A DNA stretch of 45,590 nt. It comes from an uncultured Mediterraneibacter sp. (GTDB lineage Bacteria; Bacillota; Clostridia; Lachnospirales; Lachnospiraceae). The position numbers and the translations under genes are program-made. The stretch is from assembly GCA_944376695.1 (NCBI GenBank), contig CALWDM010000015.1, positions 1-45,590 on the forward strand, read 5' to 3'. Within the stretch, counting starts at the first letter, position 1. The number at the start of each line of letters is the position of its first letter. This document shows positions 24,402 to 32,459 of this stretch, piece after piece. Below the pieces are notes generated by a model, which had not been told where the DNA came from, made no database searches, and saw only the letters and a list, made by a program, of their open reading frames with translations.

Positions 24402-25127
24402 ATGATTAAAATTTGCGTTGTGGAAGATGAAAATATCATTTTAAACTATTATAAAGAGTTGTTTCGGTCTTATCAAGAAGAATTTTCTGGCAAAAAAAAT
24501 TTTGAAGTAAAGTATTACCACTCTGGTGAGGATTTATTAAGAAAAGAAGATGTTAATGAACTGGATGTGCTATATTTAGATTGTTTCATGGGTGAGGGAA
24601 AGATGGACGGCATGGCTGTTGCCTCTGCTGTTCGAAAGAAAAACAGTGAAGTAAAAATTATTTTTTTGAGCAGTACACCAGATTTTGCCCTGAAAGCCTA
24701 TCAGGTAAAGGCGTGGAATTATGTTGTTAAGAATACGATCACGAAATCGTCTTTCCTGAAAGATTTGGATGAGCTGCTGAATAGTCTGACTGTTCAGCCT
24801 TTTAAATTTGTCTGGAGATTTAACGGTCAGATGGAAATAATCGATCTCACGGAAATTATGTATGTCGAGCGAATCAGACGGAAAAACATTATCAGTACAA
24901 CCTTTGGAGAACGGCAGTGTTACGACACGCTTGCGTCTCTGGAGGAGCAGCTTGGGAGCAGGATGTTTGTCCGTGTAAATCGTTCCGCCTTTGTGAACGT
25001 GCGGTACATAAAAGGGGTCAACAATGAAGAAATCGTTATGAAGGATGGGAAAAAGTTTTATATCTCAGGAAAGAGTTATAAGCGTATCAAGAATCTGATT
25101 TCAATGAAAGTTTCCGGAGGGAGGTAA
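24402..25127 (+). CDS. LytTR-family response regulator (AgrA-like)
   Basis: This 241-residue regulator has an N-terminal receiver domain (acidic pair ED at residues 8-9, phosphoacceptor Asp60 in LYLDCF, Lys in AYQVKAWNYVVK) and a C-terminal LytTR DNA-binding domain (about 135-235, with RVNRSAFVNVRYI). It is the expected partner of the AgrC-like kinase encoded four genes earlier by position. A perfect AAATCTT/AAGATTT hairpin (24368-24389) abuts AGGAGG and the ATG, which could modulate translation. Two nucleotides separate it from the next gene, so it is probably cotranscribed with the Rrf2 regulator. The receiver half is visibly AT-richer than the LytTR half. Confidence 0.9.
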   Translation: MIKICVVEDENIILNYYKELFRSYQEEFSGKKNFEVKYYHSGEDLLRKEDVNELDVLYLDCFMGEGKMDGMAVASAVRKKNSEVKIIFLSSTPDFALKAYQVKAWNYVVKNTITKSSFLKDLDELLNSLTVQPFKFVWRFNGQMEIIDLTEIMYVERIRRKNIISTTFGERQCYDTLASLEEQLGSRMFVRVNRSAFVNVRYIKGVNNEEIVMKDGKKFYISGKSYKRIKNLISMKVSGGR

Positions 25128-25129
25128 AA

Positions 25130-25594
25130 ATGCAGATAAGTGTGACAACTGATTATGCGATCAGGATCATTGTTTTTCTGGATGTGGAAGGGAAAGGGAC
25201 TGCCAGAACAGCCGACGAGATTTCGAAAGCGATGTATATTCCAAAAGGCTATCTGGCCAAGATTCTGAAGAAGCTGAAAAACGGGAATCTGATAGACAGC
25301 GTGATCGGGCAGAAGGGCGGCTATTATCTTGTAAAGGATAAAAAGGAGATCACACTGCTGCAGATCATGGAAAATATCGAGAAGACGATGTTTATAAACC
25401 GGTGTCTGGAGCCGGATGAGTACTGCAACAGAGCCGCAGCCCACAGCTGTCAGATCAGGAGATATTACCAGGAGGTACAGGAGGAGATCAGGGAGAAGTA
25501 CTTTAATATCTCTATTGAAGAGCTGATCCACAGATATCCTGATTCCGGGCTCGGACTGCTGTGCGATGCGGACGGGGAGTTCGCAGAAGGATAA
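25130..25594 (+). CDS. Rrf2-family transcriptional regulator with Fe-S-type cysteines
   Basis: The 154-residue regulator opens with the Rrf2 winged helix (ISVTTDYAIRIIVFL, IPKGYLAKILKKLKNGNLI, GQKGGYYL). Its C-terminal half carries Cys92, Cys99 and Cys107 (C-X6-C-X7-C), close to the three-cysteine cluster-binding pattern of IscR and NsrR. A [4Fe-4S] or [2Fe-2S] sensor of redox, CO or nitric oxide is therefore plausible. It sits 2 nt after the response regulator and 21 nt before cooS, so it probably controls the CO dehydrogenase operon. GGGAGG lies 5-6 nt upstream of the ATG. Confidence 0.88.
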   Translation: MQISVTTDYAIRIIVFLDVEGKGTARTADEISKAMYIPKGYLAKILKKLKNGNLIDSVIGQKGGYYLVKDKKEITLLQIMENIEKTMFINRCLEPDEYCNRAAAHSCQIRRYYQEVQEEIREKYFNISIEELIHRYPDSGLGLLCDADGEFAEG

Positions 25595-25615
25595 AAAGGG
25601 AAAGGGAGAAAACAA

Positions 25616-27496
25616 ATGATAGAATATTATGGATGCAGAACGTGCAAAAGCGCGGACGGACAGCTGGAAGAATATATAAGAACACTGCCGATGGAGACGT
25701 CCCACCACAGGGTGGAGTCTCAGGATACGAAGTGCGGATTCGGTCTGCAGGGGGTCTGCTGCAGGCTGTGCTCCAACGGACCCTGCCGTATCACTCCGGA
25801 AGCGCCGAGGGGAATCTGCGGCGCGGACGCGGACACGATCGTTGCAAGAAACTTTTTGAGAGCGGTTGCCGCAGGCTCCGGCTGTTATATCCATGTGGTT
25901 GAAAATACGGCGAAAAATGTCAGGGATATTGCCCGCAGCAAAGGCGAGATTAAGGGCGTGAACGCGCTGAACAGACTGGCGGAGATGCTGGATATCCATG
26001 AGGAGGATCTGTACCTCCGCGCCGAGAAGGTGGCGCAGGCTGTGCTGGATGATCTGCACAGGCCGGAGTATGAGAACATGGAGCTTGTCCGGAAGATGTC
26101 CTACGCTCCCCGCTACGAGACATGGAAGCGGCTCGGGATCCTTCCGGGAGGCGCGAAGGCAGAGGTGTTTAAAGGGGTAGTGAAAACATCTACAAACTTA
26201 AATTCCGATCCCATGGATATGCTCAAAGACTGCCTGAAGCTGGGGATCTCGACGGGAATCTACGGCCTGGTGCTGACGAACCTGCTCAATGATATCGTGC
26301 TGGGCGAGCCGGAGCTGAGACTGGCTCCTGTGGGACTGCGGGTGATCGACCCGGCTTATATCAATATTATGATTACGGGACATCAGCATTCGATGTTTAC
26401 ATATCTGCAGAAGCGCCTGACGGATCCTGACGTGGTAGCAAAGGCGAAAAAGGCCGGGGCACAAGGCTTTAAGCTGGTAGGCTGTACCTGTGTGGGACAG
26501 GATCTGCAGCTTCGCGGGGCTCATTATGAGGAAGTATTTGCCGGACATGCGGGCAATAACTACACAAGCGAAGCGGTTCTGGCGACGGGAGCCATCGACG
26601 CGGTGATCTCAGAATTCAACTGTACGCTGCCGGGGATCGAGCCGATCTGCGATAAGCTGCAGATCAGGCAGATCTGTGTGGACAGCGTCGCGAAAAAGGC
26701 GAACGCCGAGCTGAAGGAATTTGATTTTGCAAACAGAGAGCGGGTGACAGAGGAGATCATCGATTCTGTCGTGGAAACGTATATGAAGAGACGCGGGGGC
26801 AGACTGAATCTGCTTGTGGATCACGGAAACGACGATACCCTCACCGGAGTAAGCGAAGGCTCTCTCAAGGAGTTTTTAGGCGGAGACTGGAAGGCGCTGG
26901 TCCGTCTGATCGTATCCGGAAAGATCAAAGGGATCGCGGGGATCGTGGGCTGTTCGAATCTGACGGCAGGCGGACACGATGTGCTGACAGTGGAACTGAC
27001 GAAGGAACTGATCTCCAGAGATATCCTTGTTCTCTCAGCGGGATGCTCCTCAGGGGGACTGGAAAACTGCGGCCTGATGACGAAAGATGCTGTAAAGTAC
27101 GCGGGACCGGGGCTCAGAGAGGTGTGCGAACAGCTGGATATCCCTCCTGTGCTTAACTTTGGCCCGTGTCTGGCGATCGGAAGGCTGGAGCTTGTCGCTA
27201 TCGAACTGGCGGAGACTCTCGGCATCGATCTGCCCCAGCTTCCGCTCGTGCTCTCAGCGGCGCAGTGGCTGGAGGAGCAGGCGATCGCGGACGGCTGCTA
27301 CGGGCTGGCTCTGGGACTGCCGCTTCACCTGGGACTGCCTCCGTTTGTGACGGGAAGTCCGAAAGCGACCAGGACTCTGACTCAGGATATGAAGCATCTG
27401 ACAGGCGGTCAGGTGATCATCAATGACAACGCGAAAGAGTCGGCGGACATTCTGGAGAAGATTATTCAGGAAAAACGTTCCGGGCTTCAGATATAG
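25616..27496 (+). CDS. cooS: Anaerobic Ni-Fe carbon monoxide dehydrogenase, catalytic subunit
   Basis: This 626-residue CooS reversibly oxidises CO to CO2 at the Ni-Fe-S C-cluster. The N-terminal cysteines match the family: Cys40 and Cys48 for the intersubunit D-cluster, and Cys49, Cys52, Cys57 and Cys68 for the B-cluster. C-cluster ligands can be picked out in GHQHSMF (His), GCTCVGQD, FNCTLPGIE, GCSN, GCSSGG and FGPCLAIGR. The length is normal for a monofunctional CooS. No acetyl-CoA synthase or CooC maturation gene lies nearby, so this is not the Wood-Ljungdahl cluster. With the ferredoxin and flavoprotein downstream it would deliver electrons to a pyridine nucleotide or similar acceptor. 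GGGAG precedes the ATG. Confidence 0.95.
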   Translation: MIEYYGCRTCKSADGQLEEYIRTLPMETSHHRVESQDTKCGFGLQGVCCRLCSNGPCRITPEAPRGICGADADTIVARNFLRAVAAGSGCYIHVVENTAKNVRDIARSKGEIKGVNALNRLAEMLDIHEEDLYLRAEKVAQAVLDDLHRPEYENMELVRKMSYAPRYETWKRLGILPGGAKAEVFKGVVKTSTNLNSDPMDMLKDCLKLGISTGIYGLVLTNLLNDIVLGEPELRLAPVGLRVIDPAYINIMITGHQHSMFTYLQKRLTDPDVVAKAKKAGAQGFKLVGCTCVGQDLQLRGAHYEEVFAGHAGNNYTSEAVLATGAIDAVISEFNCTLPGIEPICDKLQIRQICVDSVAKKANAELKEFDFANRERVTEEIIDSVVETYMKRRGGRLNLLVDHGNDDTLTGVSEGSLKEFLGGDWKALVRLIVSGKIKGIAGIVGCSNLTAGGHDVLTVELTKELISRDILVLSAGCSSGGLENCGLMTKDAVKYAGPGLREVCEQLDIPPVLNFGPCLAIGRLELVAIELAETLGIDLPQLPLVLSAAQWLEEQAIADGCYGLALGLPLHLGLPPFVTGSPKATRTLTQDMKHLTGGQVIINDNAKESADILEKIIQEKRSGLQI

Positions 27497-27510
27497 AGGA
27501 GGTGTGGACA

Positions 27511-27960
27511 GTGAGACGTATTATGATTGATTATGAGAAATGCGACGGCTGTAAAAACTGTTCGATTGCCTGTATGCAGGCGCACCGTGAGGACGAAGGA
27601 ACGATCTATGACCTGAATCTCACCGATCCGCGCAATGAGTCCAGGAATCAGATCTTAAGGGTCAAGGACGGTACATACCGGCCGCTGTTCTGCAGACACT
27701 GCAAGGAGCCGGAATGTGTGATGACATGTATGAGCGGAGCGCTGCGCAAGGACCCGGAGACGGGGCTGGTGACATATGATGAAACGAGATGCGCGGCCTG
27801 CTTTATGTGTGTCATGCACTGTCCGTACGGAACGATCAAACCGTCCCATTCCTTACAGAAGGTAATCAAATGTGATTTCTGCGCTGAGGACGGATATGAA
27901 CCGAACTGTGTGAAGTCCTGCCCGAAAAAGGCGATCCATGTGGAGGAGGTAGAGGCATGA
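27511..27960 (+). CDS. cooF: CooF-like four-cluster ferredoxin
   Basis: This 149-residue iron-sulfur protein should carry electrons from CooS to the flavoprotein encoded next. Four [4Fe-4S] motifs are visible: CDGCKNCSIAC near the N-terminus, CRHCKEPECVMTC, CAACFMCVMHCPYG, and CDFC...CVKSCPKKAI. This matches CooF and the HycB/DmsB-like electron-transfer family. GTG 27511 is chosen because AGAGGAGG is 8 nt upstream; a frame extension to 27502 overlaps that site. It overlaps the following gene by 4 nt, so the two are translationally coupled. Confidence 0.9.
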   Translation: MRRIMIDYEKCDGCKNCSIACMQAHREDEGTIYDLNLTDPRNESRNQILRVKDGTYRPLFCRHCKEPECVMTCMSGALRKDPETGLVTYDETRCAACFMCVMHCPYGTIKPSHSLQKVIKCDFCAEDGYEPNCVKSCPKKAIHVEEVEA

Positions 27961-29195
27961 GGCATGTAATCATTGGAAGCAGCGCGGCGGGGATCTCTGC
28001 CGCCCGGGAGATCAGAAGGCTCCGGGAGGACGCGGAGATCATCATGATCAGCAGGGACGGGCATGTCCATTCCCGCTGTATGCTGCATAAATATATCTCG
28101 CATGAGCGGGATGTGAAGGGACTGGATTTTACAGAAGATAATTTCTTTGAGACGCAGAGAGTAGAGTATATCCAGAATGAGGTGATCTCTGTTCAGGAGA
28201 AGGAGAAATGCGTGGTCCTCCGTACGGGCGAGGAGATCCCTTATGACAGGCTTCTGATCGCCTCCGGGGCACAGAGCTTTATTCCGCCGGTGGGCGATCT
28301 GAGGACAGCTCCGAATGTATGCGGTATGCGCGACCTGTCGGACGCCCAGACCATTGACAGGATGGCGGAATCCGCCGACAACATCCTGGTGATCGGAGCC
28401 GGGCTTGTGGGGATGGACGCGGCCTACGGCCTTTTGCAGCGGGGCAAGAGGGTGACCGTCCTGGAGATGTCCCACAGGATTCTTCCAGTGCAGCTGGACG
28501 CGCATTCAGCCGAGGTATACCAGAGAGAGTTTGAGTCAAGAGGCGCGATCTTTTATCTCGGGAGAAGGCTTGAAAAAACGATCTGCGGCGTTGGCGGACA
28601 GATCTGCAGGGTCGTTCTTGACACAGGGGAAAACATTGACTGCGATATGATCATCGTTGCCGCTGGCGTACGTCCGGCAATCGACTTCCTGGACAACAGC
28701 GGGGTCGAGGCGGGACGCGGGGTCCTTGTGGACGCAGGTCTTCAGACGAATGTAAAGGATATCTACGCGGCCGGCGACGTTATCGGCCACTCCGCTATCT
28801 GGCCAAATGCCGTAAAGCAGGGGATCGTCGCTGCCAGAAATATGTGTGGAATGTCAGAGAAATATACGGATACCTTTAACGAAAAAAACATGATGAACTT
28901 TTTCGGGATCGTGACTCTGTATCTGGGGCAGATCTGCACGAGGAGAGACGAGGTCGTGATGACAGAAGAGGACAGGAACGTTTACCGCAGAATCAGCATC
29001 CGGGACGGAAAGGTGACCGGGATCCTGCTCCAGGGCGATATTTCCAACGCTGGCGTCTGGCAGTATCTGATCAAAAATCAGATCGATATCAGCAATATCA
29101 AAGAGAATGTGTTCCAAATCTCATATGCAGATTTCTTCTCCGTAAAGGCAGATGGGGAATACAGGTGGAATTATCAGAGACAGGCGGCTGAATGA
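27957..29195 (+). CDS. FAD/NAD(P)-dependent oxidoreductase (CooS-associated)
   Basis: The 412-residue flavoprotein belongs to the pyridine nucleotide-disulfide/NADH oxidase-like superfamily. The FAD-binding motif is IIGSSAAGISAAREIR at the N-terminus, the NAD(P)-binding motif is LVIGAGLVGMDAAYGLL near residue 145, and the second FAD motif is VKDIYAAGDV near residue 265. A single cysteine (SRCMLHK) lies near residue 42 in the place used by NADH oxidases. CooS-CooF-flavoprotein sets occur in other anaerobes and are thought to reduce NAD(P) with electrons from CO, or to protect against oxidants. The ATG overlaps the cooF stop. Confidence 0.88.
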   Translation: MRHVIIGSSAAGISAAREIRRLREDAEIIMISRDGHVHSRCMLHKYISHERDVKGLDFTEDNFFETQRVEYIQNEVISVQEKEKCVVLRTGEEIPYDRLLIASGAQSFIPPVGDLRTAPNVCGMRDLSDAQTIDRMAESADNILVIGAGLVGMDAAYGLLQRGKRVTVLEMSHRILPVQLDAHSAEVYQREFESRGAIFYLGRRLEKTICGVGGQICRVVLDTGENIDCDMIIVAAGVRPAIDFLDNSGVEAGRGVLVDAGLQTNVKDIYAAGDVIGHSAIWPNAVKQGIVAARNMCGMSEKYTDTFNEKNMMNFFGIVTLYLGQICTRRDEVVMTEEDRNVYRRISIRDGKVTGILLQGDISNAGVWQYLIKNQIDISNIKENVFQISYADFFSVKADGEYRWNYQRQAAE

Positions 29196-29316
29196 GGACG
29201 GCCTTGCAGCATATCTGCCGCTTTCTGACCGGGGATTCCGTAAATACGGCACAACGCTGGTCATTAACATCTTATTCCGGATATAATTAACGGTGGGATG
29301 GAAGGGAGAGGCTTAG

Positions 29317-29742
29317 ATGCATATTAAAAATAAAAAGGAAAAGCTGCTGCTTATTATTTTGATGGCAGGTTTATACGGTTTTCACTTTCTGGTAATGCCT
29401 GCAGCAGCTCCGCAGTCTTTCAGGGGATCGACTGAGGAGAGCGCTGTTTTCTGGATTTCGACGGCCATTGCCACGATTATAGGCTATGTGGCAATTTCGT
29501 CAAAGTTTATGGACTGGCTGCCAGCCAACATCATATATGGGCTCTTGCCAATGGTATATTCGGCTAACGGAGCATACGGCTTTAAATATGGGACTCCTGA
29601 CAGTTTAGGAATTATATATTATGCGTTCCAAATCACGTTATATTTAATATACCAGGCTCTGATCCGGCTTGTGTTTTTTATCGGGAGGAAAATCGCCGGT
29701 TGGTACAGGCGGAGAAAAAATAAGCTGCCTGAAGAAAAGTGA
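29317..29742 (+). CDS. Small membrane protein, paralogue 1
   Basis: This is a 141-residue protein of unknown function. A Lys-rich N-terminus is followed by about four hydrophobic segments (LLLIILMAGLYGFHFLVMP, WISTAIATIIGYVAI, NIIYGLLPMVYSA, LYLIYQALIRLVFFI) and a basic tail (RKIAGWYRRRK). It is a near copy of the protein encoded at 29962. GGGAGAGG lies 7-9 nt before the ATG. A TATAAT box at 29282 could be part of a promoter, but no good -35 is seen. Function not recognised. Confidence 0.65.
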   Translation: MHIKNKKEKLLLIILMAGLYGFHFLVMPAAAPQSFRGSTEESAVFWISTAIATIIGYVAISSKFMDWLPANIIYGLLPMVYSANGAYGFKYGTPDSLGIIYYAFQITLYLIYQALIRLVFFIGRKIAGWYRRRKNKLPEEK

Positions 29743-29804
29743 ACCTTCCCAGATAGTTCGGAAGAAATGATAAGAAGGATAAGGAGCAGGATGAAATGCC
29801 TGAT

Positions 29805-29848
29805 CCCAGGGGCGCCTTCCTTACAGAGGGCGCCCCTGGGCTTTTATA
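29805..29848 (+). terminator. Intrinsic terminator after paralogue 1
   Basis: CCCAGGGGCGCC (29805-29816) pairs perfectly with GGCGCCCCTGGG (29829-29840), followed by CTTTTATA. It is a strong GC-rich 12-bp stem with a 12-nt loop. Confidence 0.88.
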
Positions 29849-29961
29849 TTTTAAATCAAACATTGCAAATTTAGCCGGTCCGGTTGAGAGATATCATGTA
29901 TTTGACTGGCCCGGCGTGGATTTAAAAGGCGTATATTCGACGGGGGAAGGGAGAGGCTTAG

Positions 29962-30369
29962 ATGCATATTAAAAATAAAAAGGAAAAGCTGCTGCTTATT
30001 ATTTTGATGGCAGGTTTATATGGTGTAAAATTTCTGATAATGCCTGCAGTAGTTCCGCAGTCTTTCAGGGGGTCGGATGAGGAGACTGCTGTTTTGTGGA
30101 TTTTGACGACTATTACCACGATTATAGGCTATGTGGCAATTTCGTCAAAGTTTATGGACTGGCTGCCAGCCAACATCATATATGGGATCTTGCCGGTCAT
30201 ATATTCAGCTAACGGAGCATACGGCGTTAAATATGGGACTCCTTACAGTTTCGGAATTATAGATTATGCGTACCAAATGACAGTGGTTTTAATATTCCAG
30301 GCGCTGATCCGGCTTGTGTTTTTTATCGGGAGGAAAATCGCCGGTTGGTACAGGCGGAGAAAAAAATAA
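29962..30369 (+). CDS. Small membrane protein, paralogue 2
   Basis: The 135-residue paralogue of the protein at 29317 has the same four hydrophobic segments and basic C-terminal tail. Differences cluster at PAVVPQSFRGSDEETAVLW, in the third segment, and in the loop YGTPYSFGIIDYAYQM. The C-terminus ends at YRRRKK, without the six extra residues of copy 1. An identical ribosome binding region precedes the ATG. Divergence in loops with conserved membrane segments suggests both copies are functional. The role is unknown. Confidence 0.65.
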   Translation: MHIKNKKEKLLLIILMAGLYGVKFLIMPAVVPQSFRGSDEETAVLWILTTITTIIGYVAISSKFMDWLPANIIYGILPVIYSANGAYGVKYGTPYSFGIIDYAYQMTVVLIFQALIRLVFFIGRKIAGWYRRRKK

Positions 30370-30382
30370 GCTGCTTCGTTTA

Positions 30383-30407
30383 AAAACCGAGCACACTCGA
30401 TTTTTTT
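30383..30407 (+). terminator. Intrinsic terminator after paralogue 2
   Basis: CGAG-CACA-CTCG (30388-30399) is extended by flanking AAAA/TTTT across a C-A mismatch, then runs into seven Ts (30401-30407). The stem is short but the T-tract is good. Confidence 0.55.
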
Positions 30408-30408
30408 A

Positions 30409-30438
30409 TTGCTATACTTATTCTCTCTGTGATATAAT
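30409..30438 (+). promoter_or_regulatory. Promoter of the liv operon
   Basis: TTGCTA (30409-30414), 18-nt spacer, and consensus TATAAT (30433-30438), 45 nt before the livH start. It follows a terminator directly, so the operon probably has its own transcript. Confidence 0.65.
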
Positions 30439-30482
30439 TGGAGTAATGTCAACAATACGATAAAGAAATGGAAGGAATGAGT

Positions 30483-31367
30483 ATGAGCTTTATATCTTAT
30501 TTAATCAATGGATTGAGCCTCGGAAGCGTCTATGCGATCATTGCACTGGGATATACCATGGTGTACGGTATCGCAAAGATGCTGAACTTCGCTCACGGTG
30601 ACGTTATCATGATCGGCGCGTATATGGCCCTTATCTCTATGACCCAGGCAGGTATGCCGCCGATCATCGCAATACTGATCGCGGTCGGCGTATGTACGCT
30701 GCTCGGCGTGGTGATCGAGAGGATCGCCTACAAGCCGCTGCGCAATGCGTCGTCCTCACTGGCAGTGCTGATCACTGCCATCGGTGTGAGCTACCTGCTC
30801 CAGAATGTGGCGCTCCTTGTATTTGGCGCGAACGCGCAGACATTCCCGTCTGTGATCAAATGGAAAGGACTGTCGCTGGCAGGCGGAAAGCTGAATATTT
30901 CCGGGGAGACGATCGTGACCATCGTTGTCTGCCTGATTATCATGGCAGCGCTTATCACATTTGTGCAGAAGTCAAAGCCCGGACAGGCGATGCGCGCTGT
31001 CTCCGAGGATAAGGGCGCGGCCCAGCTTATGGGGATCAATGTGAACGGGACGATCGCCCTTACTTTCGCAATCGGTTCTGCGCTGGCAGCAGTGGCGGGG
31101 GTTCTGTTATGCTCCGCTTACCCGAGCCTGACGCCATACACAGGCGCACTGCCCGGAATCAAAGCGTTCGTTGCCGCAGTATTCGGCGGGATCGGTTCGA
31201 TCCCGGGAGCGTTTATCGGAGGACTTCTCCTCGGTGTGATCGAGATTTTCGGAAGGGCATATATCTCCTCTCAGATGGCGGACGCGATCGTGTTTGCCGT
31301 CCTGATCATTGTGCTGCTTGTAAAGCCTGCCGGACTTTTAGGCAAGAAGATTCAGGAGAAAGTGTAG
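30483..31367 (+). CDS. livH: Branched-chain amino acid ABC permease LivH
   Basis: The 294-residue permease has about eight hydrophobic helices. It includes the family signature GLSLGSVYAIIALGYTMVYG at the N-terminus, NFAHGDVIMIG, and the coupling-loop region near AVSEDKGAAQLMGINV. It forms the translocation pore with LivM. ATG 30483 is preferred because GGAAGGA is 6 nt upstream; in-frame ATGs at 30468 and 30477 overlap or precede that site. It is the first gene of the livHMGF set. Confidence 0.93.
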   Translation: MSFISYLINGLSLGSVYAIIALGYTMVYGIAKMLNFAHGDVIMIGAYMALISMTQAGMPPIIAILIAVGVCTLLGVVIERIAYKPLRNASSSLAVLITAIGVSYLLQNVALLVFGANAQTFPSVIKWKGLSLAGGKLNISGETIVTIVVCLIIMAALITFVQKSKPGQAMRAVSEDKGAAQLMGINVNGTIALTFAIGSALAAVAGVLLCSAYPSLTPYTGALPGIKAFVAAVFGGIGSIPGAFIGGLLLGVIEIFGRAYISSQMADAIVFAVLIIVLLVKPAGLLGKKIQEKV

Positions 31368-32459
31368 GTGGATGATATGCAGAAGACGATGAAAAATAAA
31401 ATCAGTACTATGAACAAAAATACGAGAAAGAATCTGATCACCTACGCAATTGTCATCGCGGCATTTGCAGTCATGCAGACGCTCATCAGTACGGGCAGCG
31501 TATCCAGCCTGCTGGAAGGGCTGATGGTGCCGATCTGTATCTATGTGATCCTTGCCGTTTCGCTGAACCTGGTGGTCGGTATCCTGGGCGAGCTGAGTCT
31601 GGGACATGCGGGCTTTATGTGTGTGGGCGCGTTCGCCAGCGCGTTCTTTTCAAAATGTATGCGGGACGTGATTACGGTTGATATTGTCCGCTTTCTTCTT
31701 GCGCTCCTGATCGGTATCGCCGCGGCGGCGGTGTTTGGCATCCTGATCGGCATCCCGGTACTCCGCCTGAAAGGGGATTATCTTGCGATCGTTACGCTTG
31801 CTTTCGGTGAGATCATCAAGAACCTGGTCAATGTCCTGTATATCGGCAAAGATGCGAATGGCTTCCATTTCTCCACAAAAGATGTGATGGCGCTGGACAT
31901 GGAGCCGGACGGCACGGTGATCGTGAACGGGCCGCAGGGGATCACGGGAACGCCCAAAGACGCTACTTTCCTGATCGGATTTATTTTGATCCTGATCACT
32001 CTGTTTATCGTGCTCAATCTGATCAATTCCAGGGATGGCCGCGCGATCATGTCGATCCGTGACAACCGGATCGCTGCAGAGTCGATCGGCATCAATGTGA
32101 CGAAATATAAACTGATGGCATTTACAGTCTCGGCAGCGCTTGCAGGCGCGGCGGGTGTGCTCTATGCGCATAACCTGTCTACCCTGACAGCGAATACGAA
32201 CAACTTCGGATACAACCAGTCGATCATGATCCTCGTATTCGTCGTGCTGGGCGGTATCGGAAATATCAGGGGCTCCATTATCGCGGCGGTCATACTGACA
32301 CTGCTGCCGGAGCTGCTCAGAGGACTTTCAGACTACCGTATGCTTATCTATGCGATCGTGCTGATCGTTATGATGCTCTTTAACTGGGCGCCCAGGGCGA
32401 TCGAGTGGAGAGAGAAGTATCTCAGATTCGGAAGAAAGAAAAAGGAGGCTGTTCAATAA
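31368..32459 (+). CDS. livM: Branched-chain amino acid ABC permease LivM
   Basis: This 363-residue second permease has about nine helices. It carries GELSLGHAGFMCVGAFASAF, GDYLAIVTLAFGEII and the coupling region SIRDNRIAAESIGINV, all typical of LivM. The charged N-terminal 25 residues precede the first helix. The start is GTG 31368 with GGAG 9 nt upstream; ATG 31377 is an alternative. Its stop overlaps the livG start by one base. Confidence 0.92.
   Translation: MDDMQKTMKNKISTMNKNTRKNLITYAIVIAAFAVMQTLISTGSVSSLLEGLMVPICIYVILAVSLNLVVGILGELSLGHAGFMCVGAFASAFFSKCMRDVITVDIVRFLLALLIGIAAAAVFGILIGIPVLRLKGDYLAIVTLAFGEIIKNLVNVLYIGKDANGFHFSTKDVMALDMEPDGTVIVNGPQGITGTPKDATFLIGFILILITLFIVLNLINSRDGRAIMSIRDNRIAAESIGINVTKYKLMAFTVSAALAGAAGVLYAHNLSTLTANTNNFGYNQSIMILVFVVLGGIGNIRGSIIAAVILTLLPELLRGLSDYRMLIYAIVLIVMMLFNWAPRAIEWREKYLRFGRKKKEAVQ

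Larger units (their letters stand above)
29301..30363 (+). repeat. Tandem gene duplication
   Basis: The block starting at 29301 and the block starting at 29946 both begin GAAGGGAGAGGCTTAGATGC and continue nearly identically through the first 60 codons. The copies then diverge mildly, and become identical again over WLPANIIYG and RLVFFIGRKIAGWYRRRK. The homology starts 16 nt before each start codon. The interval holds a terminator and unrelated sequence. Confidence 0.9.
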
